NCBI RefSeq assembly: GCF_040438925.1
Contig: NZ_CP159258.1
Span: forward strand, 310,001 to 374,000
DNA length: 64,000 nucleotides
Source of the DNA: Pseudomonas sp. MYb327
GTDB taxonomy: Bacteria; Pseudomonadota; Gammaproteobacteria; Pseudomonadales; Pseudomonadaceae
Direction of reading: 5' to 3'
Shown here: positions 55,098 to 63,650 of the stretch, in pieces
Numbering within the stretch: position 1 is the first letter of the stretch
Layout: every line of letters begins with the position of its first letter
Position numbers and translations under genes: made by a program
The notes under the pieces: generated by a model
What the model was told of the DNA's origin: nothing
The model's input: only the letters and a program-made list of their open reading frames with translations
Databases searched by the model: none

Positions 55098-56450
55098 ATG
55101 TTTGGCATGTCCCACGAGACGTTCCTGCTGCTTGATGCAGTGGTCACGGTGATCGGGCTTATCGTTCTGATCACCAAGTTCAAGTTGCACCCCTTTCTTG
55201 CCCTGATCATTGCCGCAGCCTTCCTCGGGCTGACTTCCGGCATGCCGATCGGCACCATCATTAAAGCGTTCCAGGATGGCTTCGGTGGTGTGCTCGGTTT
55301 TGTCGGGATCATCCTGGCGCTGGGCACCATGCTCGGCAAAATGATGGCTGAGTCGGGCGGCGCGGATCAAATTGCCCAAACGCTGATTCGTGCGTTTGGC
55401 AAGGACAAAGTGCAGTGGGCGATGATGTTCGCCGCGTTCCTGGTCGGCATTCCGCTGTTCTTTGAAATCGGCTTCGTGTTGCTGATTCCGCTGGTGTTCA
55501 TCGTTGCCCGTCGTACCGGTGTGTCGATCATCAAGATCGGTATCCCGCTGCTCGCCGGCCTGTCCGCAGTACACGGCCTGGTGCCACCGCATCCGGGGCC
55601 GCTGCTGGCGATTGGCGTGTTCGGTGCCGACATCGGTAAAACCATTCTTTATGGTCTGATCGTTGCGCTGCCAACGGCAATCATTGCCGGTCCGATCTTC
55701 GGTACGTTCATTGCCAAGCACATTCCCGGTCATCCGAACCAGGAACTGGTGGATCAACTGGCCCGCGAAACGGATTCGGCTGAACTGCCAAGCTTCGGCA
55801 TCACGCTGGTTACCGTGTTGCTGCCGGTATTCCTGATGCTGCTCAAGACGTTCGCCGACGTGGTGCTGCCGGATGGCAACATCTTCCGCTCTTTCATGGA
55901 CCTGATCGGTCACCCGATCTCGGCGTTGCTGCTGGCATTGCTGCTGTCGCTGTACACCTTCGGCTACAAGCAGGGCATCGGTTCCAGCCAGATGATGAAA
56001 TGGCTGGACGCGAGCCTCGCGCCGACCGCCGCGATCATTCTGATCATCGGTGCCGGTGGTGGCTTCAAGCAGATGCTGGTAACCAGCGGCGTGGGTGACG
56101 TGATCGGCCACATGGCGGTCAACGCACAGATCTCGCCGATCCTGCTGGCATGGCTGGTGGCGGCGGTGATTCGTATCGCCACCGGTTCGGCGACCGTGGC
56201 GACCATCACTGGCGCCGGCATTGTGGTGCCGGTGGTGGGGATGATTCCGGGTGTTAACCGTGAGTTGCTGGTGCTGGCCACCGGTGCCGGTTCGTTGATC
56301 CTGTCCCACGTGAACGATGCCGGATTCTGGCTGGTGAAGCAGTACTTCAACATGACCGTGGCCGAAACCTTCAAGACCTGGACGGCGATGGAAACCATCC
56401 TGTCGGTGGTGGGCCTGGGCTTTATTCTGTTGTTGTCGCTGTTCGTTTAA
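55098..56450 (+). CDS. gntT: Gluconate permease (GntP family)
   Basis: The product has 450 residues, very hydrophobic, with about 12-14 helices. Landmarks are SGMPIGTIIKAFQDGFGGVL, GLVPPHPGPLLAIGVFGADI and GSATVATITGAGIV, typical of GntP-family proton symporters. It imports gluconate for GntK. A bidirectional terminator follows. The family also includes other hydroxy-acid carriers, but the operon decides. Confidence 0.95.
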   Translation: MFGMSHETFLLLDAVVTVIGLIVLITKFKLHPFLALIIAAAFLGLTSGMPIGTIIKAFQDGFGGVLGFVGIILALGTMLGKMMAESGGADQIAQTLIRAFGKDKVQWAMMFAAFLVGIPLFFEIGFVLLIPLVFIVARRTGVSIIKIGIPLLAGLSAVHGLVPPHPGPLLAIGVFGADIGKTILYGLIVALPTAIIAGPIFGTFIAKHIPGHPNQELVDQLARETDSAELPSFGITLVTVLLPVFLMLLKTFADVVLPDGNIFRSFMDLIGHPISALLLALLLSLYTFGYKQGIGSSQMMKWLDASLAPTAAIILIIGAGGGFKQMLVTSGVGDVIGHMAVNAQISPILLAWLVAAVIRIATGSATVATITGAGIVVPVVGMIPGVNRELLVLATGAGSLILSHVNDAGFWLVKQYFNMTVAETFKTWTAMETILSVVGLGFILLLSLFV

Positions 56451-56461
56451 GCGATTTGGCA

Positions 56462-56499
56462 GACACAAAAAAACCGCAGCGATGCGGTTTTTTTGTGTC
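56462..56499. terminator. Bidirectional rho-independent terminator after gntT
   Basis: GACACAAAAAAACCGCA and TGCGGTTTTTTTGTGTC are perfect complements around GCGA. The A and T runs on both sides allow it to work on either strand, between convergent gntT and alaC. Confidence 0.93.
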
Positions 56500-56512
56500 C
56501 GATGAAAACCTC

Positions 56513-56600
56513 TGTAGGAGCCGGCTTGAACTGGCGATCGCATCGACGCGGTTATACGTTAAACCGAGTCGCCTGCATCGCCAGCAAGCCGGCTCCTACA
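56513..56600. repeat. REPIN between gntT and alaC
   Basis: Arms TGTAGGAGCCGGCTTGAACT and CAGCAAGCCGGCTCCTACA enclose a 45-base middle. The left arm carries a small alteration (TTGAACTGG for TTGCTGG). Confidence 0.88.
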
Positions 56601-56607
56601 GGTTACG

Positions 56608-57825
56608 TCAGGCATTGGTTTTCGGTGCTAACCCATCCGCCCGGAACATCCCGCGAATCCCGCGTACGGCCTGACGAATCCGGTCCTGGTTTTCGATCAG
56701 CGCGAAGCGCACATGATCATCTCCGTACTCACCAAACCCCACGCCCGGCGAGACGCAAACCTTCGCCTCGGCGAGCAGTTTCTTGGCGAATTCCAGCGAA
56801 CCCAAATGCGCATACGCCTCGGGAATCTTCGCCCAGACGTACATCGATGCCTTTGGATTCTCGACCATCCAGCCCAGTTCATGCAGGCCTTTGACCAACA
56901 CGTTACGGCGCTGCCGGTACTGCTCGGCGATGTCGCGCACGCATTGCTGATCGCCTTCCAGCGCGGCAATCGCCGCCACTTGCAGCGGAGTGAACGTGCC
57001 GTAGTCGTGATAACTCTTGATCCGCGCCAGGGCGTTGACCAGTTCCGGGTTGCCGACCATGAAACCGATGCGCCAACCGGCCATGTTGTAGCTCTTGGAC
57101 AGGGTGAAAAACTCCACCGCAATGTCCTTGGCGCCGGGCACCTGCATGATCGACGGGGCTTTCCATCCGTCGTAGACGATGTCGGCGTAGGCCAGGTCGT
57201 GCACCACCAGCACGTCGTACTGTTTGGCGAGGGCGATCACCCGCTCGAAGAAATCCAGCTCCACGCATTGCGCGGTGGGGTTGGACGGGAAGCCGAGAAT
57301 CATCATTTTCGGCTTGGGGATCGAACCGCGAATCGCCCGTTCCAGTTCAGCGAAGAAGTCCACGCCCGGCACCAGCGGCACCGAACGCACCTGGGCACCG
57401 GCAATCACGGCACCGTAGATGTGAATCGGATAACTCGGGTTCGGCACCAGAACGGTGTCGCCCTGGTCCAGGGTAGCCAGCATCAAGTGCGCCAGGCCTT
57501 CCTTGGAGCCGATGGTGACAATGGCTTCGGTTTCCGGGTCGATGTCGACCTCGTAGCGATCCTTGTACCAGTTGGAAATCGCCCGGCGCAGGCGCGGAAT
57601 GCCCTTGGACGTCGAGTAGCCGTGGGTGTCTTCGCGTTGGGCAACTTGTACGAGTTTTTCGACAATGTGTGGCGGCGTGGCACCGTCGGGGTTGCCCATG
57701 CTCAAGTCGATGATGTCTTCGCCACGGCGACGGGCGGCCATCTTCAGCTCGGCGGTGATGTTGAAAACGTAAGGGGGGAGTCGATCTATGCGCGCAAAGC
57801 GGCGCGGCGAACCTTGTTCGGCCAT
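56608..57825 (-). CDS. alaC: Alanine-type aminotransferase, class I (AlaC)
   Basis: The product has 405 residues. The PLP lysine is Lys244 in [35 protein letters not shown] and [15 protein letters not shown] are typical of AlaC. It makes alanine from pyruvate and glutamate. Some annotations name such proteins LL-diaminopimelate aminotransferase, but the sequence near SNPTAQ fits AlaC. In many pseudomonads a threonine-pathway gene sits next to alaC; none is present here. Confidence 0.9.
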   Translation of the reverse strand: MAEQGSPRRFARIDRLPPYVFNITAELKMAARRRGEDIIDLSMGNPDGATPPHIVEKLVQVAQREDTHGYSTSKGIPRLRRAISNWYKDRYEVDIDPETEAIVTIGSKEGLAHLMLATLDQGDTVLVPNPSYPIHIYGAVIAGAQVRSVPLVPGVDFFAELERAIRGSIPKPKMMILGFPSNPTAQCVELDFFERVIALAKQYDVLVVHDLAYADIVYDGWKAPSIMQVPGAKDIAVEFFTLSKSYNMAGWRIGFMVGNPELVNALARIKSYHDYGTFTPLQVAAIAALEGDQQCVRDIAEQYRQRRNVLVKGLHELGWMVENPKASMYVWAKIPEAYAHLGSLEFAKKLLAEAKVCVSPGVGFGEYGDDHVRFALIENQDRIRQAVRGIRGMFRADGLAPKTNA

Positions 57826-57871
57826 TGTTGCCTCGGATAACGTAAGCGCCCGGAACCGTCCGAGCGACGCT

Positions 57872-57887
57872 GGTCACTGCGGTGACC
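57872..57887. promoter_or_regulatory. Inverted repeat between divergent alaC and lysE genes
   Basis: GGTCAC and GTGACC flank four bases. It is 46 bases from the alaC ATG; the binder is unknown. Confidence 0.35.
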
Positions 57888-57964
57888 TGTGGCGGAATGT
57901 ACGGTCAGCTGTGGCAGACTGTCCAGCCTCAATGTAAACAAATTTGTCCGAAGGAAAGGGTTCG

Positions 57965-58627
57965 ATGGAATTTACCAGTGGCTTTTTGCTGAGCCTTTCG
58001 CTGTGCCTGGATATCGGTGTGGCCAACATCGCGATGATTACGCTGGCGATGCAGCGCGGCTATTTTCAAGGCTTTGCGCTGGGGTTGGGCACCTGTGTCG
58101 GCGACCTGATCTACGCCGTGTTGGCACTGGCCGGGATGACGGTTTTGCTGCAGTACGAAACCGTGCGCTGGGTGTTATGGATCGGCGGCTCTGCGCTGCT
58201 GGTGTACTTCGCGGCGAAGATGATTTATTCGGCAATCCACCACGAAGCGCTGCTGGCCGAGTCAGCGGAAGTGGGCCACAACTCCCATCGCAAAGAGTTC
58301 TTTCGCGGGATTTTCCTCGCCATGTCGTCGCCCAGCGCGATCCTCTGGTTCGCCGCCGTCGGCGGCACATTGATCGCCCGCTCCGGCGGCGGTGGCGCGC
58401 TCAGTTCCGCACTGTTTCTCGGTGGTTTTCTCTGCGCGGGGATTCTCTGGTGTGTCGGCCTGTGTTTTGCCGCGAGCCACGGCGGCAAGTTGCTCGGTGA
58501 CAAACTGCTGCGTTACTCGTATATGGCATCGGCGGCGATCTTCTGCTATTTCGCGGTGTACGTGATCCTGTCCGGCTACAACGAGTTTGTTGGCTCGGGC
58601 GCCGTCGAGCAGTTGCACGCGCTCTAA
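57965..58627 (+). CDS. LysE/RhtB-family amino-acid exporter
   Basis: From the ATG at 57965 (preceded by AAGGA) the product has 220 residues and about six helices. FLLSLSLCLDIGVANIAMIT and QGFALGLGTCVGDLIYAVLA match the LysE family opening. It probably exports an amino acid. Divergence from alaC suggests alanine or a related substrate, which is only inference. Confidence 0.85.
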   Translation: MEFTSGFLLSLSLCLDIGVANIAMITLAMQRGYFQGFALGLGTCVGDLIYAVLALAGMTVLLQYETVRWVLWIGGSALLVYFAAKMIYSAIHHEALLAESAEVGHNSHRKEFFRGIFLAMSSPSAILWFAAVGGTLIARSGGGGALSSALFLGGFLCAGILWCVGLCFAASHGGKLLGDKLLRYSYMASAAIFCYFAVYVILSGYNEFVGSGAVEQLHAL

Positions 58628-58694
58628 CTGGGCGAACCGGGTTTGGCTTCTATACTCCCAGCCGAACCCACTTTTTCCTTCCAGGAGTCGAGTC

Positions 58695-59180
58695 ATGGAT
58701 GAGCAAAAAAGCGCCGAAGTGACGGAACCACGCTTCGAACATGGACACTTCCTGCTGATCGCAGGGCTTGGCGGACAATTTACCCAGCAAACGGTGAAAG
58801 GCATTCCCGAACTCTGGGAAAAATTCACACCCCACATTGGCAATGTTCCAGGGCAGAAAGGCGAAGTCACCTACGGTGTGTGCTGTAATTTCGATGGTAA
58901 GGGCGGCTTCGATTACATCGCCGGGGTCGAGATCAGCAAGCTCGATGACCTGCCGGATACCTACCGTTGGGTCGAGGTTCAGCCTCAGCAGTATGTGGTG
59001 TTCGAGCACAAGGGACCGTTGGAATCCTTGCCGCAGACCTTCCAGTACATCCATGGCACGTGGCTGCCGCAGTCCGGGCGCGAGCTGTTGGACGCCCCGG
59101 AATTCGAACGCTACAGCGAAGACTTCAACCCGAAGCTCCACACCGGCAAGCTGGAAATCTGGCTGCCCCTCAAAGGCTGA
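58695..59180 (+). CDS. GyrI-like effector-binding (AraC E.B.) domain protein
   Basis: From the ATG at 58695, preceded by AGGAGT, the product has 161 residues. The pattern FLLIAGLGGQFTQQTVKGIP, VTYGVCCNF and GTWLPQSGRELLDAPEFERY fits the GyrI-like/effector-binding superfamily of stand-alone small-molecule binding proteins. The upstream in-frame stretch overlaps lysE and is dropped. The ligand is unknown. Confidence 0.85.
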   Translation: MDEQKSAEVTEPRFEHGHFLLIAGLGGQFTQQTVKGIPELWEKFTPHIGNVPGQKGEVTYGVCCNFDGKGGFDYIAGVEISKLDDLPDTYRWVEVQPQQYVVFEHKGPLESLPQTFQYIHGTWLPQSGRELLDAPEFERYSEDFNPKLHTGKLEIWLPLKG

Positions 59181-59277
59181 ACACCTGCATCGAGAGACGG
59201 ATCAGCGATTCGTCTCTCGATGTCATGTGGAGGCTGATTTATGATCCCCGGCCTTCCATCGCTGATACCGAGTCGCC

Positions 59278-59766
59278 ATGAACACTGTTATCCGTAATGT
59301 CACCTCCGCCGATCTCGACCGCTGCTACGCCATCGAAACCGTTGCCTACGAAGGCGACGAAGCGGCGACCCGCGAGAAAATTGCCACCCGCATCGCCACC
59401 TGGCCCGAGGGTTTCATCGTCGCGGAAGTGGACGATGTGGTCGCCGGTTTTATCAATTCCGGTGCGGCTTTTCAGGTGGAAATGTCGGACGAAGCGTTCA
59501 AGGAACTGATCGGCCACGACCCGGCCGGGCCGCACGTGGTGATCATGTCGGTGGTGGTGCACCCGGATTATCAGGGGCGGGGTTTGGCGAAGCGTTTGAT
59601 GGGCGAGTTTATCGAACGCATGCGCGCGATGGGCAAGGCCAGCATCAACCTGATGTGTAAGGAACGGCATATTCCGCTGTACGCCGGGTTGGGCTTTGCT
59701 TACGTCAAGCCATCGGCCTCCGACCATGGCGGCATGGCGTGGCATGAGATGGTGCTCAATCTCTGA
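59278..59766 (+). CDS. GNAT-family N-acetyltransferase
   Basis: The product has 162 residues with the acetyl-CoA motif A, HVVIMSVVVHPDYQGRGLAK (about 92-111; the loop is QGRGLA), and a C-terminal YAGLGFAYV. Typical size for a single GNAT domain. The substrate is unknown. Confidence 0.9.
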   Translation: MNTVIRNVTSADLDRCYAIETVAYEGDEAATREKIATRIATWPEGFIVAEVDDVVAGFINSGAAFQVEMSDEAFKELIGHDPAGPHVVIMSVVVHPDYQGRGLAKRLMGEFIERMRAMGKASINLMCKERHIPLYAGLGFAYVKPSASDHGGMAWHEMVLNL

Positions 59767-59783
59767 ACCCGCCGCAGATCCAC

Positions 59784-59873
59784 TGTAGGAGCGAGCTTGC
59801 TCGCGATGGCGTCGTTGCAGTCAGCACCAATGCAAGCTGTTACACCGCAATCGCGAGCAGGCTCGCTCCCACA
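59784..59873. repeat. REPIN between two GNAT genes, GAGCGAGCTTGCTCGCG subtype
   Basis: Arms TGTAGGAGCGAGCTTGCTCG and CGAGCAGGCTCGCTCCCACA flank 49 bases, between convergent acetyltransferase genes. Confidence 0.88.
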
Positions 59874-59890
59874 TTTGGAAGGTGGTGACT

Positions 59891-60376
59891 TCAGAATTTC
59901 AACCCCATCCGCCGCTCATACCCGATTCGCCCCTTGTACGCCTCGCCACTGTCGACAAATCCAAACTTGGTATACAGCGCAATGGCCGCCGCGTTATCCG
60001 CATCCACCGACAACTCCAGCCCCCTGATTTCCGGCCACGCCTGTTGTGCAACTTCAGGCAAGTCTCGCAGGCAAGCCTTGCCATAACCTTTGCCCTGGGC
60101 ACGCTGATCGACCTGCAACGCATGCAGCGTGGCACTGTGTTCATCGGCCCAGGCGGGCAACACCGGTGGGCGTTTGAGCAGCAAAAACGCAACGGGAATG
60201 TCTTCGGCCAGCAGGGCAAATCCTTTGACGCCGGGGCCGGGTTTGGACAGCAGGGTGTGCAATGCACCGTGGATGTCACCGGAGAATTTTATCTGCTCCG
60301 GGTGTACTTCAATGGCCTCGACCTGCTGGCGCTGCAGCGCATTCAGGCTTTCGTAAGGCACGAGTCGGGCTGTCAC
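59891..60376 (-). CDS. GNAT-family N-acetyltransferase
   Basis: The product has 161 residues. The start is GTG at 60376 with AAGGA upstream. Motif A reads LHALQVDQRAQGKGYGKACL (about 85-104) and the motif B region ends NAAAIALYTKFGFVDSGE. It is a single-domain acetyltransferase; no substrate is suggested by its convergent GNAT neighbour. Confidence 0.9.
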   Translation of the reverse strand: MTARLVPYESLNALQRQQVEAIEVHPEQIKFSGDIHGALHTLLSKPGPGVKGFALLAEDIPVAFLLLKRPPVLPAWADEHSATLHALQVDQRAQGKGYGKACLRDLPEVAQQAWPEIRGLELSVDADNAAAIALYTKFGFVDSGEAYKGRIGYERRMGLKF

Positions 60377-60517
60377 GGGAGTGTCCTTTTTCCAACATGA
60401 ATAAAACCCCGGATTCTAGCGATTCCGGCGGTTTGGATTATTTTTATTTCACCTGTCGATTCGCCGGATCGCCAGACGACTAAGGGTGTCTTCCAGTAAA
60501 AACCACGGAGAACCACC

Positions 60518-60943
60518 ATGAACTCGCAAACCCAGATTCAGAACCTGATCGAGAGCTATCGCCAGGCTGTCATGACCAAGGACGTGGAAAAAGTCATGGC
60601 CCTGTATGCCGATGACATCGTTTCCTTCGACGCGGTCAAGGCTTTGCAATTCAAGGGCAAGCCTGCCTATCGCGCACATTGGCAGGCTTGCATGGAAATG
60701 TGCCCCGGCCCGCACATTTTCGAGTTCCACGAAATCACCATCGAGCCGTCCCAGGAGATAGCGTTCGCCCATTGGCTGGCCCATTGCGGCGGCACCAATG
60801 ACAAAGGCGAAACCCAGGCCTGCTGGATGCGTGTCTCGCAGTGCTATCGCCAGGAAGCAGGGTTGTGGCAGATCGTCCATGAGCACTGGTCGGCGCCGTT
60901 CGACATGGAGAGCGGGGCGACGTTGTTCAATCTGGAACCCTGA
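60518..60943 (+). CDS. SnoaL/DUF4440-like small protein
   Basis: The product has 141 residues. LIESYRQAVMTKDVEKVMAL, YADDIVSFDAVKALQFKGK and WQIVHEHWSAPFD match the NTF2-like, ketosteroid-isomerase/YybH superfamily, where the cone-shaped fold binds a small hydrophobic ligand. It precedes the DGPF and sigma genes on the same strand by about 70 bases, so it may be part of the ECF42 unit. Confidence 0.88.
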   Translation: MNSQTQIQNLIESYRQAVMTKDVEKVMALYADDIVSFDAVKALQFKGKPAYRAHWQACMEMCPGPHIFEFHEITIEPSQEIAFAHWLAHCGGTNDKGETQACWMRVSQCYRQEAGLWQIVHEHWSAPFDMESGATLFNLEP

Positions 60944-61010
60944 TCGTCGGGAAGCAGGGCTAAGCTGCCGATCTGCAGCCATAGTTGAACCGTTCAATCG
61001 GGAGAGCGCG

Positions 61011-61355
61011 ATGAAGTATTTATGCCTGGTCTACAGCGATGAGCACCTGCTGCATTCGCTGCCGGAAAGCCCCAAGGACGAGGAGTGCATGGCCTACGCC
61101 GAGTCGATCCAGGGCAGCGGCCGGATGGTCGCCGCCGAAGCGCTGGAGTCGGTGCAGACCGCGACCACCGTGCGCATGCGCAACGGCAAGGTGTCGATCA
61201 CTGACGGCCCGTTCGCCGAAACCAAGGAGCAACTGGCCGGTTTCTACCTGATTGATGCAAAGGATCTGAACGAGGCGATTCAGGTCGCTGCGGACATCCC
61301 GGCGGCCCGGGTCGGTTGTGTGGAAGTGCGCCCCGTTCGCCAGTTGAATCCTTGA
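61011..61355 (+). CDS. YCII/DGPF-domain protein
   Basis: The product has 114 residues from the ATG at 61011 with GGAGAG before it. It begins MKYLCLVYSDEHLLHSLPES and carries the diagnostic KVSITDGPFAETKEQLAGFY with DGPF at about 64-67. DGPF proteins are regularly encoded beside ECF42 sigma factors and may be part of their regulation. The sigma gene starts one base after this stop. Confidence 0.92.
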   Translation: MKYLCLVYSDEHLLHSLPESPKDEECMAYAESIQGSGRMVAAEALESVQTATTVRMRNGKVSITDGPFAETKEQLAGFYLIDAKDLNEAIQVAADIPAARVGCVEVRPVRQLNP

Positions 61356-61356
61356 G

Positions 61357-62589
61357 ATGACTTCGTCGGTCAAGGAACGGGTCGAGCAGGTTTATCGCCA
61401 GGAGTCGCGACGCATTCTGGCGACGCTTATCCGCCTGCTCGGCGATTTCGACCTGGCCGAAGAAGCCTTGCACGAAGCGTTTTTCGTCGCGCTCGAGCGC
61501 TGGCAGCAGGACGGCGTGCCGGACAATCCGCGGACCTGGCTGGTGTCCACCGGGCGTTTCAAAGCTATCGATGTGTTGCGCCGACGCGCCCGTTTCGCCG
61601 CCTCGCGACCGCTGTTGATCGCGCAACTGGAGGCGCTGGAGCAAGCCGACTGGAGTGACGAAGACGTGGAAGACGATCGCCTGCGCCTGATCTTCACCTG
61701 TTGCCACCCGGCGCTGGCGGCCGACGCCCAGGTGCCGTTGACGCTGCGGGAAGTCTGCGACCTGACCACGGAAGAAATCGCCCGCGCCTTTCTTTCCGCA
61801 CCGGCGACCATCGCCCAGCGCATCGTGCGCGCCAAGGCGAAAATCCGCGACGCGAAAATTCCTTACCAAGTGCCGTCCCTAGCGGAATTGCCCGAGCGCC
61901 TGGACAGCGTTTTGCGGGTGATTTACCTGGTGTTCAACGAAGGCTATTCGGCGTCCATCGGCGCGCAAGTGACCCGCGAAGAGTTGACCCGTGAAGCGAT
62001 CCGCCTCGGGCGTTTGTTGATGGAGTTATTACCGGAGCCAGAGGTGATGGGGCTGTTGGCGCTGATGCTGTTGCACGAGTCACGCCGGGAGGCGCGGACC
62101 TCGGCGACGGGCGAGTTGATTTTGCTCGATGAACAAGACCGCACTTTATGGAGCGGCGAGATGATCGCCGAAGGCTGCGCGCTGGTGGAACGGGCGCTGA
62201 GCTCCCGGCGCTTCGGTGCCTATTGCTTGCAAGCGGCGATTGCGGCGGTGCATGCCGAAGCGCCGTCGGTGGATGAAACCGACTGGGCGCAGATCGTCGG
62301 TCTGTATGACGTGCTGTTGCGGGCCGTGCCGTCGCCCGTGATCGAACTGAACCGCGCGGCGGCGATGTCGAAGCGCGATGGACCGTTGGCGGGACTGAGG
62401 TTGGTCGAGGCGATTCTGGCGCGTGGAGAACTGCTCGACTACCACTTGGCGCATTCCGCGCGGGCGGAGTTTTGTCGGCAGTTGGGGCGGGTTGAGCAGG
62501 CGCGAGGCGCATATGAACGGGCACTTGAGCTGACGCAGCAAGAGCCGGAGCGGCGGTTTATCGAGGGGCGGCTCAAGGCGTTGGAGTAG
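61357..62589 (+). CDS. ECF42-type RNA polymerase sigma factor with TPR-like extension
   Basis: The product has 410 residues. Sigma region 2 (RLLGDFDLAEEALHEAFFVA, TGRFKAIDVLRRRA) and region 4 (LTLREVCDLTTEEIARAFLS) are followed by about 220 more residues (DSVLRVIYLVFNEGYSASIG, then TPR-like helices such as AEFCRQLGRVEQARGAYERA). The long tail and the DGPF partner gene place it in ECF group 42, where the C-terminal extension is needed for activity and no anti-sigma gene is known. It starts one base after the DGPF gene. Confidence 0.9.
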   Translation: MTSSVKERVEQVYRQESRRILATLIRLLGDFDLAEEALHEAFFVALERWQQDGVPDNPRTWLVSTGRFKAIDVLRRRARFAASRPLLIAQLEALEQADWSDEDVEDDRLRLIFTCCHPALAADAQVPLTLREVCDLTTEEIARAFLSAPATIAQRIVRAKAKIRDAKIPYQVPSLAELPERLDSVLRVIYLVFNEGYSASIGAQVTREELTREAIRLGRLLMELLPEPEVMGLLALMLLHESRREARTSATGELILLDEQDRTLWSGEMIAEGCALVERALSSRRFGAYCLQAAIAAVHAEAPSVDETDWAQIVGLYDVLLRAVPSPVIELNRAAAMSKRDGPLAGLRLVEAILARGELLDYHLAHSARAEFCRQLGRVEQARGAYERALELTQQEPERRFIEGRLKALE

Positions 62590-62607
62590 TGTGCTGTTTG
62601 CAGGCCC

Positions 62608-62691
62608 CGTCGCGAGCAAGCTCGCTCCTCCAGTTATCCGAGCTGATTGTGAGGACAGGGTCAAAATGTGGGAGCGAGCCTGCTCGCGATA
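62608..62691. repeat. Outward-facing REP pair after the ECF42 gene
   Basis: CGTCGCGAGCAAGCTCGCTC at 62609 and TGTGGGAGCGAGCCTGCTCG at 62667 are two units of the GAGCGAGC subtype in the order opposite to a REPIN. Confidence 0.82.
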
Positions 62692-62706
62692 AGGTCCGCA
62701 GAACCT

Positions 62707-63561
62707 TCACTCAATCATTTTGCCAAGTAACCAACTCCCTGCCGGCCCCGGCGGATGCAGTCGCGACCACAGCGCATCCACCGAAACGGTTTTCGGCCAG
62801 CCGCGCACCTGCAGTTCCTGCAACGAACCCAGCCCAAAACGCTCCACCAGCCAGCGGGGCAACGGCGCCCAGCCGAATCCACCCTGGGCCATTTCCAGCA
62901 ACATCAGGTAACTCGGTGCCGACCAGACTCGACCCTTCGCCCGGCTTTCATACGGATTGACGATGGTCGCCAGACGCAGTTCGCGATGTTGCTGCAATGC
63001 ATCCTGATCAACGTATTCCATCGCTGCCAAGGGATGCTCGGATGACACGAACAAGGCTATGTCCGTGCGTTCGTCCACCGTCGAATGGACCAGGTCTGGT
63101 GGATAGCTGTCCTGCATTTCGGCGAAGGCGAGTTGCGCCCGACCACTTTGCACGAGCGCCACCAAGTCATCGCATTCAGCGATCAGGCATTCGAGCTCCA
63201 GGTCCGGATATCGCTGCTCGAAAGCACTGAGTGACGCTTCGAAACGGTCGGACTGGTAAGTATCGGAAAGTGCCACGGTGAGCTTCGGCTCCACCCCTTG
63301 GGACAGCTGCGTGGCGGTCATTTCCAGACGGCTGGTGGCGGCGAGGATGTCCTCGGCCCTTTGCAGCATCACGTGCCCGGCCGGCGTCAGGGTCGGTTTG
63401 CGGCTGCTGCGGTCGAACAGCGTCAGGTTCAAGTCGATCTCCAGGCTGGACACCGCCGCGCTGATGGTCGACTGACTACGGCCCAGCTTGCGCGCCGCGG
63501 CGGAAAACGAGCCTTGGGTCGCTGCCTGGACGAACGCCAGCAACACTTCGTGGGAGGCCAT
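62707..63561 (-). CDS. LysR-family transcriptional regulator
   Basis: The product has 284 residues. The winged helix-turn-helix (VLLAFVQAATQGSFSAAARK and SQSTISAAVSSLEIDLNLTL, about 5-52) is followed by the effector domain (LTVALSDTYQSDRFEASLSA onward). It is divergent from a PACE efflux gene, the usual regulator-target pairing of LysR proteins, so it probably controls that gene. GATCGAT and ATCGATC lie between them. Confidence 0.92.
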   Translation of the reverse strand: MASHEVLLAFVQAATQGSFSAAARKLGRSQSTISAAVSSLEIDLNLTLFDRSSRKPTLTPAGHVMLQRAEDILAATSRLEMTATQLSQGVEPKLTVALSDTYQSDRFEASLSAFEQRYPDLELECLIAECDDLVALVQSGRAQLAFAEMQDSYPPDLVHSTVDERTDIALFVSSEHPLAAMEYVDQDALQQHRELRLATIVNPYESRAKGRVWSAPSYLMLLEMAQGGFGWAPLPRWLVERFGLGSLQELQVRGWPKTVSVDALWSRLHPPGPAGSWLLGKMIE

Positions 63562-63574
63562 GAACTATCGCCTT

Positions 63575-63606
63575 GATCGATGGTTAATAGTTTAGAAGTA
63601 TCGATC
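63575..63606. promoter_or_regulatory. Inverted repeat between LysR and PACE genes
   Basis: GATCGAT at 63575 and ATCGATC at 63600 are complements 18 bases apart in the divergent promoter region. It could be the LysR site. Confidence 0.4.
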
Positions 63607-63650
63607 TCGTATTGAATAATGGCAACCACAGTCACTCAAGGAGTTCGGCC

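Noticed and set aside
55095..56543. 482-codon open frame opposite gntT
   Set aside because: His/Gln/Arg-rich antisense translation of a membrane protein gene, with no supported start.
502..62691. CRISPR array
   Set aside because: The repeats are dispersed, palindromic and unequal in spacing; they are REP/REPIN elements, and no cas genes occur.
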